A stretch of DNA of 64,000 nucleotides, taken from the NCBI GenBank assembly GCA_951813575.1, contig OX638375.1, positions 2,805,042 to 2,869,041 on the forward strand, written 5' to 3'. Numbering within the stretch: the stretch's first letter is position 1; the number at the start of each line of letters is the position of its first letter. This stretch comes from Candidatus Binatia bacterium. Lineage in GTDB: Bacteria; Desulfobacterota; Binatia; UBA9968; JAJDTQ01. The notes beneath the pieces were generated by a model that was given only the letters and a program-made list of their open reading frames with translations, had not been told where the DNA came from and did not search any database. Positions 36,093 through 44,504 of this stretch are shown here, one piece after another. A program made the translations under genes and the position numbers.

Positions 36093-36884
36093 ATGGATCT
36101 GGGATTGGCAGGCAAGGTGGCGCTGGTGGGCGGCGCGAGTCAGGGAATGGGAAAGGCCATCGCCAAGGGTTTTGCCGCGGAAGGCGCCAAGGTGAGCATT
36201 TGCGCCAGAGGCGGTGACGCCCTGGAAAGCGCCGCGGAGGAGATTCGGCAGGCCACGGGCGGGGACGTTCTAGCCACGGTGGCGGACATGTCCAAGTACG
36301 ACGACATCCGGAACTTCGTGGCCCGGAGCGTCGAGGCGTTCGGACGGGTGGACGTGGTGGTGAACAACGCCGGCGGGCCTCCGTTCGGAGCGTTCGACGC
36401 GTTGAGCGAGGACGACTGGATGGCGGCGTACAATTTGAGCCTCATGGGCACGGTCAGGCTCACCCGGGAGGCGGCGCCGCACATGAAGAAGGCGGGCGCG
36501 GGCCGCGTCATCAACATCACCTCCTACGGCATCAAGGAGCCCATCCCGGGCCTGGTCCTGTCCAACACCTTCCGCACGGGCGTGGTGGGCTGGGCCAAGA
36601 CGCTTTCCCGCGAGCTGGCGCCCGACAACATCCTCATCAACACCGTGATGCCCGGACGCATCGACACCGAGCGCCATCACAACCTCAACGTGGCCCGGGC
36701 CAAGCGGCTCAACCTGCCCCTGGAAGAGGTCCAGAAGCAGAGCAAGGCCGAGATCGCCCTGGGTCGTTTCGGGCAGTCCGAGGAGGTCGCCGACCTGGTG
36801 GTGTTTCTCGGGTCCGACCGCGCGAGCTACATCACCGGGACCACGCTCCTGATCGACGGCGGACTCGTCAGGACGCTCATGTAG
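36093..36884 (+). CDS. SDR-family protein with altered catalytic tetrad
   Basis: Rossmann-fold SDR of 263 residues. The cofactor motif is present ([13 protein letters not shown]), as are [10 protein letters not shown] near residue 90 and the ITSYGIKEP serine region. The expected Tyr-x3-Lys is replaced by a segment reading [18 protein letters not shown]: Tyr is missing and Lys is Arg. The C-terminus [11 protein letters not shown] is normal. This variation is known in a divergent group of FabG-like proteins. It belongs to the LigB-LigA operon and probably handles the ring-fission product, but classical catalysis is doubtful. Confidence 0.87.
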   Translation: MDLGLAGKVALVGGASQGMGKAIAKGFAAEGAKVSICARGGDALESAAEEIRQATGGDVLATVADMSKYDDIRNFVARSVEAFGRVDVVVNNAGGPPFGAFDALSEDDWMAAYNLSLMGTVRLTREAAPHMKKAGAGRVINITSYGIKEPIPGLVLSNTFRTGVVGWAKTLSRELAPDNILINTVMPGRIDTERHHNLNVARAKRLNLPLEEVQKQSKAEIALGRFGQSEEVADLVVFLGSDRASYITGTTLLIDGGLVRTLM

Positions 36885-36898
36885 GGAGGGAGAGACGC

Positions 36899-37228
36899 AT
36901 GGTGTACTACATCGTCCAGTGGGACCTGCCGGATCAGAAGGCCAACCTGACCATCTACAGCAACAAGGCCAAGAACGACTGGCTCCCCATGACGCTGGCC
37001 GCCCCCGGAGTCAAGGAGATACGCAACCTCCGCAACCCCCTGGAAGTCAGCCCCCAGGTAGCGATCCTGATCGAGTTCGAATCCCTCCAGGCGTGGGCGG
37101 CTTATATCGAATCACAGGACTACATCCGGATCGTGCGCGAGTTGAGAATCCTCGGCTGCACCAACTTCAACGCAGAGGTCTGGTCCCCGTCCCGTTACTT
37201 CCCCGAATCGCTGAAGCGGGACAGCTAG
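36899..37228 (+). CDS. Small ABM/EthD-like protein
   Basis: Protein of 109 residues, not confidently identified. Alternating strands (VYYIVQWDLPD, VAILIEFESLQAWAAYIES) and its size suggest a dimeric alpha-beta barrel like antibiotic-biosynthesis monooxygenases. It starts 14 bp after the SDR stop with AGGGAGGGAGAG as ribosome site, so it is the fourth gene of the LigB operon and may assist aromatic turnover. Confidence 0.65.
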   Translation: MVYYIVQWDLPDQKANLTIYSNKAKNDWLPMTLAAPGVKEIRNLRNPLEVSPQVAILIEFESLQAWAAYIESQDYIRIVRELRILGCTNFNAEVWSPSRYFPESLKRDS

Positions 37229-37258
37229 ATTCCTCCAACATACCGCGACGGCGGACGC

Positions 37259-37275
37259 GGGGGCGCTCCGCCCCC
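37259..37275 (+). terminator. Hairpin after the LigB operon
   Basis: GGGGGCG (37259-37265), 3-nt loop, CGCCCCC (37269-37275), 31 bp after the last gene of the operon. No U-run follows, so it may act as a weak terminator or only as a transcript-end stabiliser. Confidence 0.45.
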
Positions 37276-37475
37276 AAGACCTTGAACTTCCTTTGGCAGG
37301 GCGAGGGATTGGAAGGTGGTGTGGTAGCCATGGCATTTCCCGCCGGGTTTTGTTTTCCATCGATGTCGTGAAGTTTTCGATGGAGAAATCCTACGCATAC
37401 TAGTACCATCTACGTTCGGTTGGAAGTGCTCAGGTCGGAATCGTCTGATCAACGCAACGAAGGAGAGGGGGCGCC

Positions 37476-38342
37476 ATGGCATCTTATCGTGAGGTCAGGT
37501 CACGAGAAGACAGGAGCACGAAGGCTCACGGCGCGTCGCCAAGGCGGTTGTCGTTGCTGGTGCTGGTTGTCGCGGCGTTCGTGTCTGCATCTCCGGCGCT
37601 AGCCGGTTTCCAGGAGGGCCGGGCCGCGTATCGGGCCGAGGACTTCGCGGCGGCTCTAGAGGAGTTCCGTCCGGCCGCGGAGAACGGTCATGCGGCGTCA
37701 CAGTACCATCTCGGCACTATGCACCGCCGGGGTCAGGGAGTGAGCAAGAACTTTGCGTTGGCGGCGCTGTGGTACCGGAAGGCCGGGGAACAGGGTCACG
37801 TCAGAGCGCAGTACTGGATCGGGGTCATGTATGACCGGGGTCAGGGGGTGACCAAGGATCTCGCGGAAGCGCTCGAGTGGTACCGGAAGGCTGCAGAGCA
37901 GGGTCATGCCACGGCGCAAGCCAGGGTGGGTGTCGCATATCAGAGAGCCAGGGGGGTGACGCGGGATTTCGTCGAGGCGGTGCGGTGGTACCGCCAGTCC
38001 GCGGAGCAAGGTTACGCCTTTGCGCAAAACCAGTTGGGATACCTTTACAGCATCGGAAAGGGAGTGGCGCGAAGTTTCATCGAAGCGAGGCGCTGGTACC
38101 TGAAGGCCGCCGAGCAAGGTCACCCCGTGGCACAGCACAATGTTGCCGTGTCCATGGCGCTGGGGAGAGGAGGGCCCGAAGACCTGGTTGAAGCCTACAA
38201 GTGGGCGGCGCTCGCCCAGGAGAAAAAGCCAAACGACAGGATTGTCAGGCTTCTTATCGATATAGAAGATCGAATGACATACGCTCAGATCGCCGAGGCG
38301 AAAGAACGGGTGAAGAACTGGCGTCCCAGCCGCTCCAGATAA
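37476..38342 (+). CDS. Sel1-repeat protein, exported
   Basis: Protein of 288 residues with a hydrophobic N-terminal segment (LSLLVLVVAAFVSASPALAG, residues about 28-47) that looks like a signal peptide after a basic leader. The rest is about six Sel1/TPR-like repeats of some 36 residues, each with a pattern like AAEQGHATAQARVGVAY and G.GV..D..EA..WY. Such solenoids bind proteins, often in cell-envelope signalling. Ribosome site AAGGAGAGG. A close relative follows immediately at 38402, indicating gene duplication. Confidence 0.85.
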   Translation: MASYREVRSREDRSTKAHGASPRRLSLLVLVVAAFVSASPALAGFQEGRAAYRAEDFAAALEEFRPAAENGHAASQYHLGTMHRRGQGVSKNFALAALWYRKAGEQGHVRAQYWIGVMYDRGQGVTKDLAEALEWYRKAAEQGHATAQARVGVAYQRARGVTRDFVEAVRWYRQSAEQGYAFAQNQLGYLYSIGKGVARSFIEARRWYLKAAEQGHPVAQHNVAVSMALGRGGPEDLVEAYKWAALAQEKKPNDRIVRLLIDIEDRMTYAQIAEAKERVKNWRPSRSR

Positions 38343-38401
38343 ATCCCTCGGAGAGTCCATCGGTTGAACTGCGGTGGACGAAGCCACAGCGAGGTATGGC
38401 C

Positions 38402-39166
38402 ATGCTGTCTCACGTTCTTTTCACAGCAACTCGGGAGTTGAACTTGAGGGTCCGGGCCCGGTGGGGCTCCGTACCGCCGGTTGTCCTTGTTTGTTGGCTG
38501 CTGGTTCTTGGTTGCATCGCAACCCCGGTCCAGGCCGGTTTTGTTGAGGGCCGCGACGCCTACGCCATCGGCGACTACGCAACGGCGTATGCCGAATTCC
38601 GCGACGCCGCGGAGCGGGGTCACGCTGCGTCGCAGTACCACCTCGGCATGATGTACTACCGTTCACAGGGGGTAAAGAAAGACCACGCGGAAGCAGCGCG
38701 GTGGTACCGTAAGGCCGCGGAGCAGGGCCATGTCAAGGCGCAGTACTGGATCGGGGTCATGTATCGCAGGGCCTGGGGCGTAAAACGGGACTACGCAGAG
38801 GCGGTGCGGTGGTACCGCAAAGCCGCGGAACGCGGTCATGCCGGGGCGCAAAACTCCCTCGGGTATATGTACCGCAATGAAAAAGGCGTGGCCCGCGACG
38901 AGGTGGAAGCGGCGAAGTGGTACCGCAAGGCTGCCGACCAGGGTCATGCCACGGGGCAGCTCAACCTTGGCATGATGTACAGATTCGGCCGAGGAGTGCC
39001 GGAGAACAAGGTCGAAGCGCACAAGTGGTTCAGCCTCTTTCTGGCGCAAAAACCCGACAGCCAGCAGGCATGGGTGCTGGGCGAACTGGAACAGTACATG
39101 ACGCAGATGGAGATCGTCGAGGCGAAGGAGCGGGCCAGGAACTGGCGACCCAGCGCCGGCAAGTGA
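38402..39166 (+). CDS. Sel1-repeat protein, exported (paralogue)
   Basis: Protein of 254 residues with an N-terminal hydrophobic signal (VVLVCWLLVLGCIATPVQAG) followed by about five Sel1 repeats (HAASQYHLGMMYYRSQGV and similar) and a C-terminal tail ending AKERARNWRPSAG that matches the tail of the upstream protein. ATG 38402 is preferred because GAGG at 38391-38394 gives 7-nt spacing; an ATG at 38396 is also in frame. The two genes are 59 bp apart and clearly duplicates. Confidence 0.84.
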   Translation: MLSHVLFTATRELNLRVRARWGSVPPVVLVCWLLVLGCIATPVQAGFVEGRDAYAIGDYATAYAEFRDAAERGHAASQYHLGMMYYRSQGVKKDHAEAARWYRKAAEQGHVKAQYWIGVMYRRAWGVKRDYAEAVRWYRKAAERGHAGAQNSLGYMYRNEKGVARDEVEAAKWYRKAADQGHATGQLNLGMMYRFGRGVPENKVEAHKWFSLFLAQKPDSQQAWVLGELEQYMTQMEIVEAKERARNWRPSAGK

Positions 39167-39227
39167 TCCGTCCGCACAGCCAGTCGGTTTCCAATGCCGG
39201 CTCTTCCCTGGTTACAATTGATCCACT

Positions 39228-39815
39228 GTGGGTGTTCATCCCGGAAACAGATTCGACATTCTCCGGACCCGGACGCCGAAGGCCATCGCCGGCGACGACT
39301 TCCGCCCGGCCGCCGTCCTGGCCCCCATACAGGAGCGCCCGGACGGAGACCATCTCATACTGACGCTTCGGGCGGACAACCTGAGCTCCCACAGCGGTCA
39401 GGTTGCGTTTCCCGGAGGTAGCGTCGACCCGGCTGACCTCGACGCGTTGGCAACAGCGCTGCGCGAGACCGAGGAAGAGATCGGCCTCGGTCCCGGCCAC
39501 GTGCGCATCCTGGGTCAGCTCGACCAGGTGTTTGCCGGCTACAACTTCCTGGTGACTCCTTTCGTGGGGCTGATTCCCTACCCGTACAAGTTCCGTCCCG
39601 ATCCCCGGGAAACGGCGGAGGTGTTCTCCGTGCCGGTGGCGGCGTTGCTGAGGCAGGAGGCCTTCACGCTCGACTCCCGCCTCTCACAGAGGTCGGAACC
39701 CATCTACCACTTCCAGTATCAGGAGTGGGACATCTGGGGGGCCACGGCCCGGATGGTCAAGCAGTTGCTGGAACTCGTGTACGGCTACGAGGCGAGGGCG
39801 GAAGAGCCCTGGTGA
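39228..39815 (+). CDS. Nudix hydrolase (CoA pyrophosphatase-like)
   Basis: Protein of 195 residues. The Nudix box G-x5-E-x7-REUxEExGU is nearly complete, with GGSVDPADLDALATALRE then TEEEIGL around residues 64-88 (the box's first Glu is Asp). PFVGLIPYPYKF and HFQYQEWDIWGATARM place it with NudL-type CoA/ADP-ribose pyrophosphatases. Start is uncertain: GTG at 39228 has no ribosome site but lies 9 bp after TACAAT (39213-39218), a near-consensus -10 box, so a leaderless start is possible. Confidence 0.82.
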   Translation: MGVHPGNRFDILRTRTPKAIAGDDFRPAAVLAPIQERPDGDHLILTLRADNLSSHSGQVAFPGGSVDPADLDALATALRETEEEIGLGPGHVRILGQLDQVFAGYNFLVTPFVGLIPYPYKFRPDPRETAEVFSVPVAALLRQEAFTLDSRLSQRSEPIYHFQYQEWDIWGATARMVKQLLELVYGYEARAEEPW

Positions 39816-39857
39816 GGGGGAGCGGACGGAACGGGAATCCCGCCCTTTGCACGACGG

Positions 39858-40166
39858 TTAATCCAGGTCGATGTCCTTGATGGGCTTTTCGATGGGCTCG
39901 TCCTTGGCCTTCTTGAACAGCTCCTGGAACTTGCGGTCCAGCACCTTGCCCTTGTCCTTTTCCGCGTGGAGGATGTCGCGGTACTTCTGATCGCGCTGGG
40001 TCGCTTCCTCCCGCAGCATGCGGCCTGCGTCCTTGAGCTCCGGCGCCTTGTGCTGGGGTGGCGGCAGTTCGTGCCGCAGCACAACGGACAGCGCGGGGTC
40101 CACGAACAGGGTCGCGCCGCAGCACGGGCAGTCCAGCTTGATGGTCGTGGGTTCCTGGTCCGCCAT
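39858..40166 (-). CDS. Small protein with N-terminal CxxC motif
   Basis: Hypothetical protein of 102 residues. It has a zinc-ribbon-like KLDCPCCGATLFVDPAL at the N-terminus (only one CPCC knuckle) followed by a long charged helix with many Lys, Glu and Asp (QRDQKYRDILHAEKDKGKV). Probably a small nucleic-acid- or protein-binding helper. The neighbouring glyoxalase-like gene upstream is on the same strand, 35 bp away. Confidence 0.7.
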   Translation of the reverse strand: MADQEPTTIKLDCPCCGATLFVDPALSVVLRHELPPPQHKAPELKDAGRMLREEATQRDQKYRDILHAEKDKGKVLDRKFQELFKKAKDEPIEKPIKDIDLD

Positions 40167-40201
40167 GAGGGTTCCCCTGCTGGGCTGCAACCGGCAGCCC
40201 G

Positions 40202-40570
40202 CTAGCCCCGCAACTCGATCTGCTCGCCGTCGGGGCCGCCGAAGACGACCCGGCGCCAGCCTTCCTCCCGCGGCTCCCGCGCCGCGGTGCCGTGAGGCTC
40301 CCGAAGCAGCGGCACGCCGCACCGTTGCAACTCCGCCACCGTCTCGTCGAAGCTGTCGGTCTCGAGGCAGAAGTGGAATCCGGTCATGGAGCCGTCGCTC
40401 CGGTGGGTCAACTCCAGCACGGTGTCGCCCAGCTTGAGGTAGGCGATCTGCATCCCCGCCGTCGCCTCGTGCTGGAAATACTTCCGGAAGCCGAAGTTCT
40501 CCTCGTAGAAGGAGATGGTGCGGTCGAGGTCCGTTACATGGAGCGCGACGTGGTCGATTCTCTTGAACAT
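40202..40570 (-). CDS. VOC-family (glyoxalase/dioxygenase fold) protein
   Basis: Single VOC domain pair of 122 residues: RIDHVALHVTDLDRTISFY opening with the first metal His, LELTHRSDG in the middle, FHFCLETD and the terminal GEQIELRG carrying a metal-binding Glu. Members are lyases, isomerases or extradiol dioxygenases that bind a divalent metal. Substrate unknown. Two-gene minus-strand unit with the CxxC protein. Confidence 0.85.
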   Translation of the reverse strand: MFKRIDHVALHVTDLDRTISFYEENFGFRKYFQHEATAGMQIAYLKLGDTVLELTHRSDGSMTGFHFCLETDSFDETVAELQRCGVPLLREPHGTAAREPREEGWRRVVFGGPDGEQIELRG

Positions 40571-40665
40571 GGTGATTTACCCGCCCCACCTATAGCACGA
40601 TTGCCCTCTCAAGTCCCACGGTTCCTTGCATCCACTGGCTCGATTCTGCACCATGGATTCCCTCC

Positions 40666-41358
40666 ATGCCTGTCTATCGCCTGAGCCGGGAGCTCGTCTT
40701 TCCTTCCCCGCACGAGGCGGAACCGAGCGGGCTGCTGGCGGTGGGAGGCGACCTGGGCAGCGGGCGTCTCCTGCTGGCGTACTCCTTGGGCATCTTCCCC
40801 TGGTACAGCGAAGGCCAGCCGATCCTGTGGTGGTCGCCGGACCCCCGGTGCCTCCTCGACCTCGACGACTTCCACGTCTCCAGGCGGCTGCGGCGCGTGT
40901 TGAACCAGGGGAGGTTCCGGGTCACGTTCGACGAGGACTTCCAGGGAGTGATCCGCGGCTGCGCATCGGTCGGGCGGCCGGGTCAGGAAGGTACGTGGAT
41001 CACGGCGGAGATGGAACGCGCCTACGTGCGGCTCCACGACGCCGGGTTGGCGCATTCAGCCGAATGCTGGCTCGGCGATCGCCTTGCCGGGGGGATCTAC
41101 GGCATTGCCCTGGGCAGGGGTTTCTTCGGCGAGTCGATGTTCCACCGCGAGACGGACGCCTCCAAGGTGGCGCTGGCGCGGCTGGTGGACCGGCTCGCGG
41201 GCTGGGACTTCCATTTCATCGACGCGCAGGTTACAACTTCGCATATGCTCAGCCTGGGCGCCCGGGAGGTGCCTCGGACGGCTTTCCTCAAGAGCCTGGA
41301 GCACGCTTTGCGTTATCCCACCCGGCGAGGAAGCTGGCGGGACGCGCACGAAGCCTGA
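40666..41358 (+). CDS. aat: Leucyl/phenylalanyl-tRNA-protein transferase
   Basis: N-end-rule enzyme of 230 residues that adds Leu or Phe from aminoacyl-tRNA to proteins with N-terminal Arg or Lys, marking them for ClpAP. Family signatures: FPSPHEAEPSGLLAVGGDL, YSLGIFPWYSEGQPILWWSP, GTWITAEMERAYVRLHDAG, HSAECWLGDRLAGGIYG and GESMFHRETDASKVAL. Full length. Its presence indicates a Gram-negative cell with ClpA/ClpS. Confidence 0.96.
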   Translation: MPVYRLSRELVFPSPHEAEPSGLLAVGGDLGSGRLLLAYSLGIFPWYSEGQPILWWSPDPRCLLDLDDFHVSRRLRRVLNQGRFRVTFDEDFQGVIRGCASVGRPGQEGTWITAEMERAYVRLHDAGLAHSAECWLGDRLAGGIYGIALGRGFFGESMFHRETDASKVALARLVDRLAGWDFHFIDAQVTTSHMLSLGAREVPRTAFLKSLEHALRYPTRRGSWRDAHEA

Positions 41359-41397
41359 ACGCGGGCACACGAACGACAGAGAAGGGAGGGGCCTAGG

Positions 41398-41583
41398 ATG
41401 GCCACGGTCAAGGAAGCGTTTAGCTGCAAGTATCAGTCGACCAAGAACTCGGAAATCGAGGAAGCCAGCTTCTCGCCCGGAGACGAGGTGGAGGTGGTGA
41501 AGGAGTGGAGCAACGACATGTGCCTGGTGAGGAACGGCGACGGCGTCGTCTTCAACGTCCCCACGAAGAATCTCGATCTGTAA
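41398..41583 (+). CDS. Small SH3-like hypothetical protein
   Basis: Protein of 61 residues with no family assignment. The strand-rich SFSPGDEVEVVKEWSNDMCL and GDGVVFNVPTKNLDL look like a small SH3-type barrel. A strong ribosome site (GGGAGGGG) supports it being translated. It lies 39 bp after aat on the same strand and converges with the NuoF-like gene. Confidence 0.6.
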   Translation: MATVKEAFSCKYQSTKNSEIEEASFSPGDEVEVVKEWSNDMCLVRNGDGVVFNVPTKNLDL

Positions 41584-41610
41584 GACGGCGGCCGGCAGGC
41601 CGGCGGCCCG

Positions 41611-42843
41611 TCACGCGCCGCGGAACTCTTCGGGGAAGAGCCGCACGGCGCTCTCGATGGGCGGGCCAGGCATGTTAATCAGGCTGCAGAACCCCTTCCC
41701 CTTGTTGAAGGCGATCACCTTCCCGAACTGCTCCGTCAGCGCATCGTTCCCCTCACCCTGCTGAACCTTCTTGAGCAGGGCCACCAGCATGTTCGTCTCC
41801 ATGCGGCAGGCCGGACACTGGCCGCAGGACTCCTTCGCGAAGAAGTCCGCGATCCGCATCAACTCATCCAGCACCGAGTCGCCTTCGGTGAGCACCTTGA
41901 CGACGCCGCACCCGATGGACGAGCCGGCCTCGCGCAGGGCATCGTGGTCCAGCGGCAGGTCGAGGTTGTCGGGCAGCAGGAATCCCGATGACGGCCCCCC
42001 CGGGAGAATGGCCTTGATGGGCTTGCCGCCTTTCAGGCCGCCGCCGCATTCTTCCAGAAGGTGGCGCAAGGGGGTGCCCAGGGGCAGCTCGTAGACGCCC
42101 GGCCGCTCCATCTCGTCACCCAGCGAAAAGATCATGGTTCCGGGGCTCTCGGCGGTGCCGAAGGAGCGAAACCACTCGGCTCCCCTGGCGACGATGGGCG
42201 CGATGTTCGCCAGGGTCTCCACGTTGTTGACCAAGCTGGGCTTGCCGAACAGGCCCTCGGTGACCGGGAAGGGCGGTTTCTGCCGGGGCAGCGGCTCCTT
42301 CCCCTCGATGACCTCCAGCGCCGCGGTATCCTCCCCGGCCACGTAGTTCGACGGCGCGGCCACCATCACGAGCTCGAGGCTGAAACCGGAGCCGGCGATG
42401 TCCTCGCCCCAGTAGCCGGCCTCGCGGGCCTCGCGCAGGGCGGTCTCCACCGCGCCCGTCGCCGCTTCATAATTGTGGTTGATGTAGAGGTAGGCCTTCT
42501 CCGCCTGCACTGCATAGGCCGCGAGAATGATGCCGTCCAGGAGAAGGTGGGGAAGGTTCTCCATGAGCACGCGGTCCTTGTGGCTGCCGGGCTCGTCCTC
42601 GCCGCCGTTCATGACCACGTAGTGGGGGGTTTCGGGACACTCCAGGGTGAGGGCGAGCTTCCTGCCGGTGGGGAATCCGGCGCCGCCACGGCCGCGCAGG
42701 CCGGAGGCTTCCACCGTGGCGATGATGTCCTGGGGGGAGAACTCGCCCAGCCGGCTGACGGCGTCGTAACCGCCTCGCGAGCGATAGGCGTCAAGCCCCT
42801 CGAGCCCCTCCACCACGCCTCGCGGGAACAGGATGCCTTCCAT
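41611..42843 (-). CDS. NuoF-like NADH:acceptor flavoprotein
   Basis: Protein of 410 residues homologous to the 51-kDa subunit of respiratory Complex I and to HoxF-type diaphorases. FMN/NADH-binding motifs: SGLRGRGGAGFPTGRK near residue 48, VMNGGEDEPGSHKDR near residue 78 and PSNYVAGEDTAALEVIEG near residue 150. The C-terminal [4Fe-4S] ligands are in ESCGQCPACRME plus the later Cys in GKGFCSL. ATG at 42843 follows the upstream ferredoxin stop by 5 bp. No other Complex I subunit is present; the gene closes an operon behind a di-iron oxygenase, so it most likely passes electrons from NADH to that enzyme. Confidence 0.88.
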   Translation of the reverse strand: MEGILFPRGVVEGLEGLDAYRSRGGYDAVSRLGEFSPQDIIATVEASGLRGRGGAGFPTGRKLALTLECPETPHYVVMNGGEDEPGSHKDRVLMENLPHLLLDGIILAAYAVQAEKAYLYINHNYEAATGAVETALREAREAGYWGEDIAGSGFSLELVMVAAPSNYVAGEDTAALEVIEGKEPLPRQKPPFPVTEGLFGKPSLVNNVETLANIAPIVARGAEWFRSFGTAESPGTMIFSLGDEMERPGVYELPLGTPLRHLLEECGGGLKGGKPIKAILPGGPSSGFLLPDNLDLPLDHDALREAGSSIGCGVVKVLTEGDSVLDELMRIADFFAKESCGQCPACRMETNMLVALLKKVQQGEGNDALTEQFGKVIAFNKGKGFCSLINMPGPPIESAVRLFPEEFRGA

Positions 42844-42848
42844 GACGG

Positions 42849-43172
42849 TCAAAAGACTCCGGTGTCGAGCAACTGGTAGATGAGTTCCTTGAGGGAAGGG
42901 TCGATCTTGTCCAGCCGGTCCACGTGCGGGCCGCCGGCCAGGTGCGCGACGATGTCGTCCACATCCTCGCTCTTCACACCGGCGTACCAGCACTTGTCCG
43001 GGTAGACGACCATGTTGGGGCCTTCCTGGCAGGCTCCGAAACACATGTAGGAACGCACTTCCACGTCGTCCAGCCCCTTGGCGGCCACGCGGTCCTGCAA
43101 CTCCTTCATCAACTCTTCGGAGCCCCGGCTCTTGCAGTCGACGTTCTGGCAGACGAGGCAGAATCGGTTCAC
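42849..43172 (-). CDS. NuoE-like thioredoxin-fold [2Fe-2S] ferredoxin
   Basis: Protein of 107 residues with the ligand layout of thioredoxin-like ferredoxins (NuoE C-terminal domain): C8-x4-C13 (VCQNVDC) and C44-x3-C48 (YMCFGACQ), followed by EGPNMVVYPDKCWYAGV. It can relay electrons between the NuoF-like flavoprotein and a terminal oxygenase. GTG start at 43172 with AAGGAAAA upstream. Gaps are 22 bp to the oxygenase gene and 5 bp to nuoF. Confidence 0.87.
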   Translation of the reverse strand: MNRFCLVCQNVDCKSRGSEELMKELQDRVAAKGLDDVEVRSYMCFGACQEGPNMVVYPDKCWYAGVKSEDVDDIVAHLAGGPHVDRLDKIDPSLKELIYQLLDTGVF

Positions 43173-43194
43173 TGGGTTTTCCTTGTGGGCGGGA

Positions 43195-44295
43195 CTAGTT
43201 CATCTGAAGAACCCAGTCCTTGTCCTTGAAGATCTCGTTCAGGACGCGCTCGTCCTCGGCGCCGGGAAGCACCTCGGAAAGATGTTTCTCATATTCCGAC
43301 TCGGAGAGCAAATCGCCGTCGACGCTGTAGCGCATGCCCGTGTGGTCGCCGATGGAGCGGTTGAACTTCACGTCGGGAATGCTCAGCCTGGGCTCCCCTT
43401 CGGGCAGGAAGTTGTTGAGGTTGTCCACCAGACCCTGGCATTCGTTGAGATACTGGGTGCGGGACAATTCGTTGAGCCGTTCCTTGTCCGCGGGCTCTCC
43501 GGCCGTGGCTTCGTCGAAGCGGCCCTTGATGCCCCAGACGTAGGCCCACTGGGCCGACGAGGAATGGTCGGTGCCGAAGAGGTCGTAGGCGGTGGAGAGC
43601 CACTTGTTGAAGTATTTCTGGATGATGCGGACGGGGAGCCGGTTGGCCCTCACGACGCGGGTGAGGCCGGTGTTCCCGGTGAACATGTGGAAGAACTCCT
43701 CCTTGAGCATGGCCGAGACGCTGCGCGCCAGCGGGGCGAAGGCGGAGTGGCTGAGCATGGTGAGCTGGAACTTGCCGTCGCGGTCCACGAACTGGGTGTA
43801 GGTGAAGAAGTCGAGCCAGTTGTTGACGGGCTGGTTGAACGACCCCAGCAGGCGCTGCTGCTCGTTGGCGCGCCGTTCCAGCAGCTTCCGCGCCTCAAGC
43901 CTGCCGGTATCGCCGAAGTACTTCACCAGCAGGTAGCACATCTGCCAGCCGTGCCGCATCTCGTCGCTGTTGACCCGGATCAGGGCCTGGCGGTCGTACT
44001 CGGTAGGGGCGTTGTCCAGCAGGTTCTTCTGCTGCTCCACCGAGGCGAACTCGGTGTCGGCCTGGTAGACGATGAGCGTGAGCAACGCGTCCCGGATGGA
44101 CTGGTTCGGGATCTGGCCCACCCGCTCCCACTTGGAGTCGCCCTGGTAGTCGCCGAACTCGATGTCGTCGCAATGGACCTCGCCGAGCTTGGTCTCGAAC
44201 CTGTAGTCTCCCAGCAGGTCCGCGTCATAGCCGATGTCCCTTTGCCATCCCTTGAAGCAGTCGATCCAGTCGTCGAAGGTCGAGATCCGCGTCAT
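43195..44295 (-). CDS. PaaA/BoxB-family di-iron oxygenase
   Basis: Ferritin-like oxygenase component of 366 residues, longer than PaaA and shorter than BoxB. Two E-x2-H motifs that hold the di-iron centre are present: Glu112-x2-His115 (DEMRH) and Glu200-x2-His203 (EEFFH), plus Glu82 (QADTEF) as a further ligand. The family epoxidises CoA-thioester aromatics (phenylacetyl-CoA, benzoyl-CoA). The usual PaaBCDE or BoxA partners are missing; instead the operon continues with NuoE- and NuoF-like proteins. AAGGAG lies 12 bp before the ATG. A promoter with a palindromic operator precedes it. Confidence 0.85.
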   Translation of the reverse strand: MTRISTFDDWIDCFKGWQRDIGYDADLLGDYRFETKLGEVHCDDIEFGDYQGDSKWERVGQIPNQSIRDALLTLIVYQADTEFASVEQQKNLLDNAPTEYDRQALIRVNSDEMRHGWQMCYLLVKYFGDTGRLEARKLLERRANEQQRLLGSFNQPVNNWLDFFTYTQFVDRDGKFQLTMLSHSAFAPLARSVSAMLKEEFFHMFTGNTGLTRVVRANRLPVRIIQKYFNKWLSTAYDLFGTDHSSSAQWAYVWGIKGRFDEATAGEPADKERLNELSRTQYLNECQGLVDNLNNFLPEGEPRLSIPDVKFNRSIGDHTGMRYSVDGDLLSESEYEKHLSEVLPGAEDERVLNEIFKDKDWVLQMN

Positions 44296-44324
44296 CTTCA
44301 GACTCCTTGTTTCTTATGGGGTTT

Positions 44325-44370
44325 CGAACGATCGTTCGCTCATGATAATGCATCGTCGGGCCAAGGTCAA
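44325..44370 (-). promoter_or_regulatory. Promoter with TetR-like operator of the oxygenase operon
   Basis: On the minus strand, -35 TTGACC (44370-44365), 17-bp spacer, -10 TATCAT (44347-44342). Three bases downstream lies the perfect 14-bp palindrome CGAACGATCGTTCG (44325-44338), which would overlap the transcription start. Such palindromes are typical targets of TetR-family repressors. No regulator gene is adjacent. The leader to the ATG at 44295 is about 40 bp. Confidence 0.65.
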
Positions 44371-44504
44371 CCCCCGCGGAGGAACGGCCGCCATGCGGCG
44401 CGGATTTCTCCGGCCTGCCCTTTTCTTTGGCCCCGATTTGTGAAACAAGAAGAGGTTTAACGTCACTGGTGGCGTCTCGCGACGCGAAAGTCAGGAGGCT
44501 CGCT

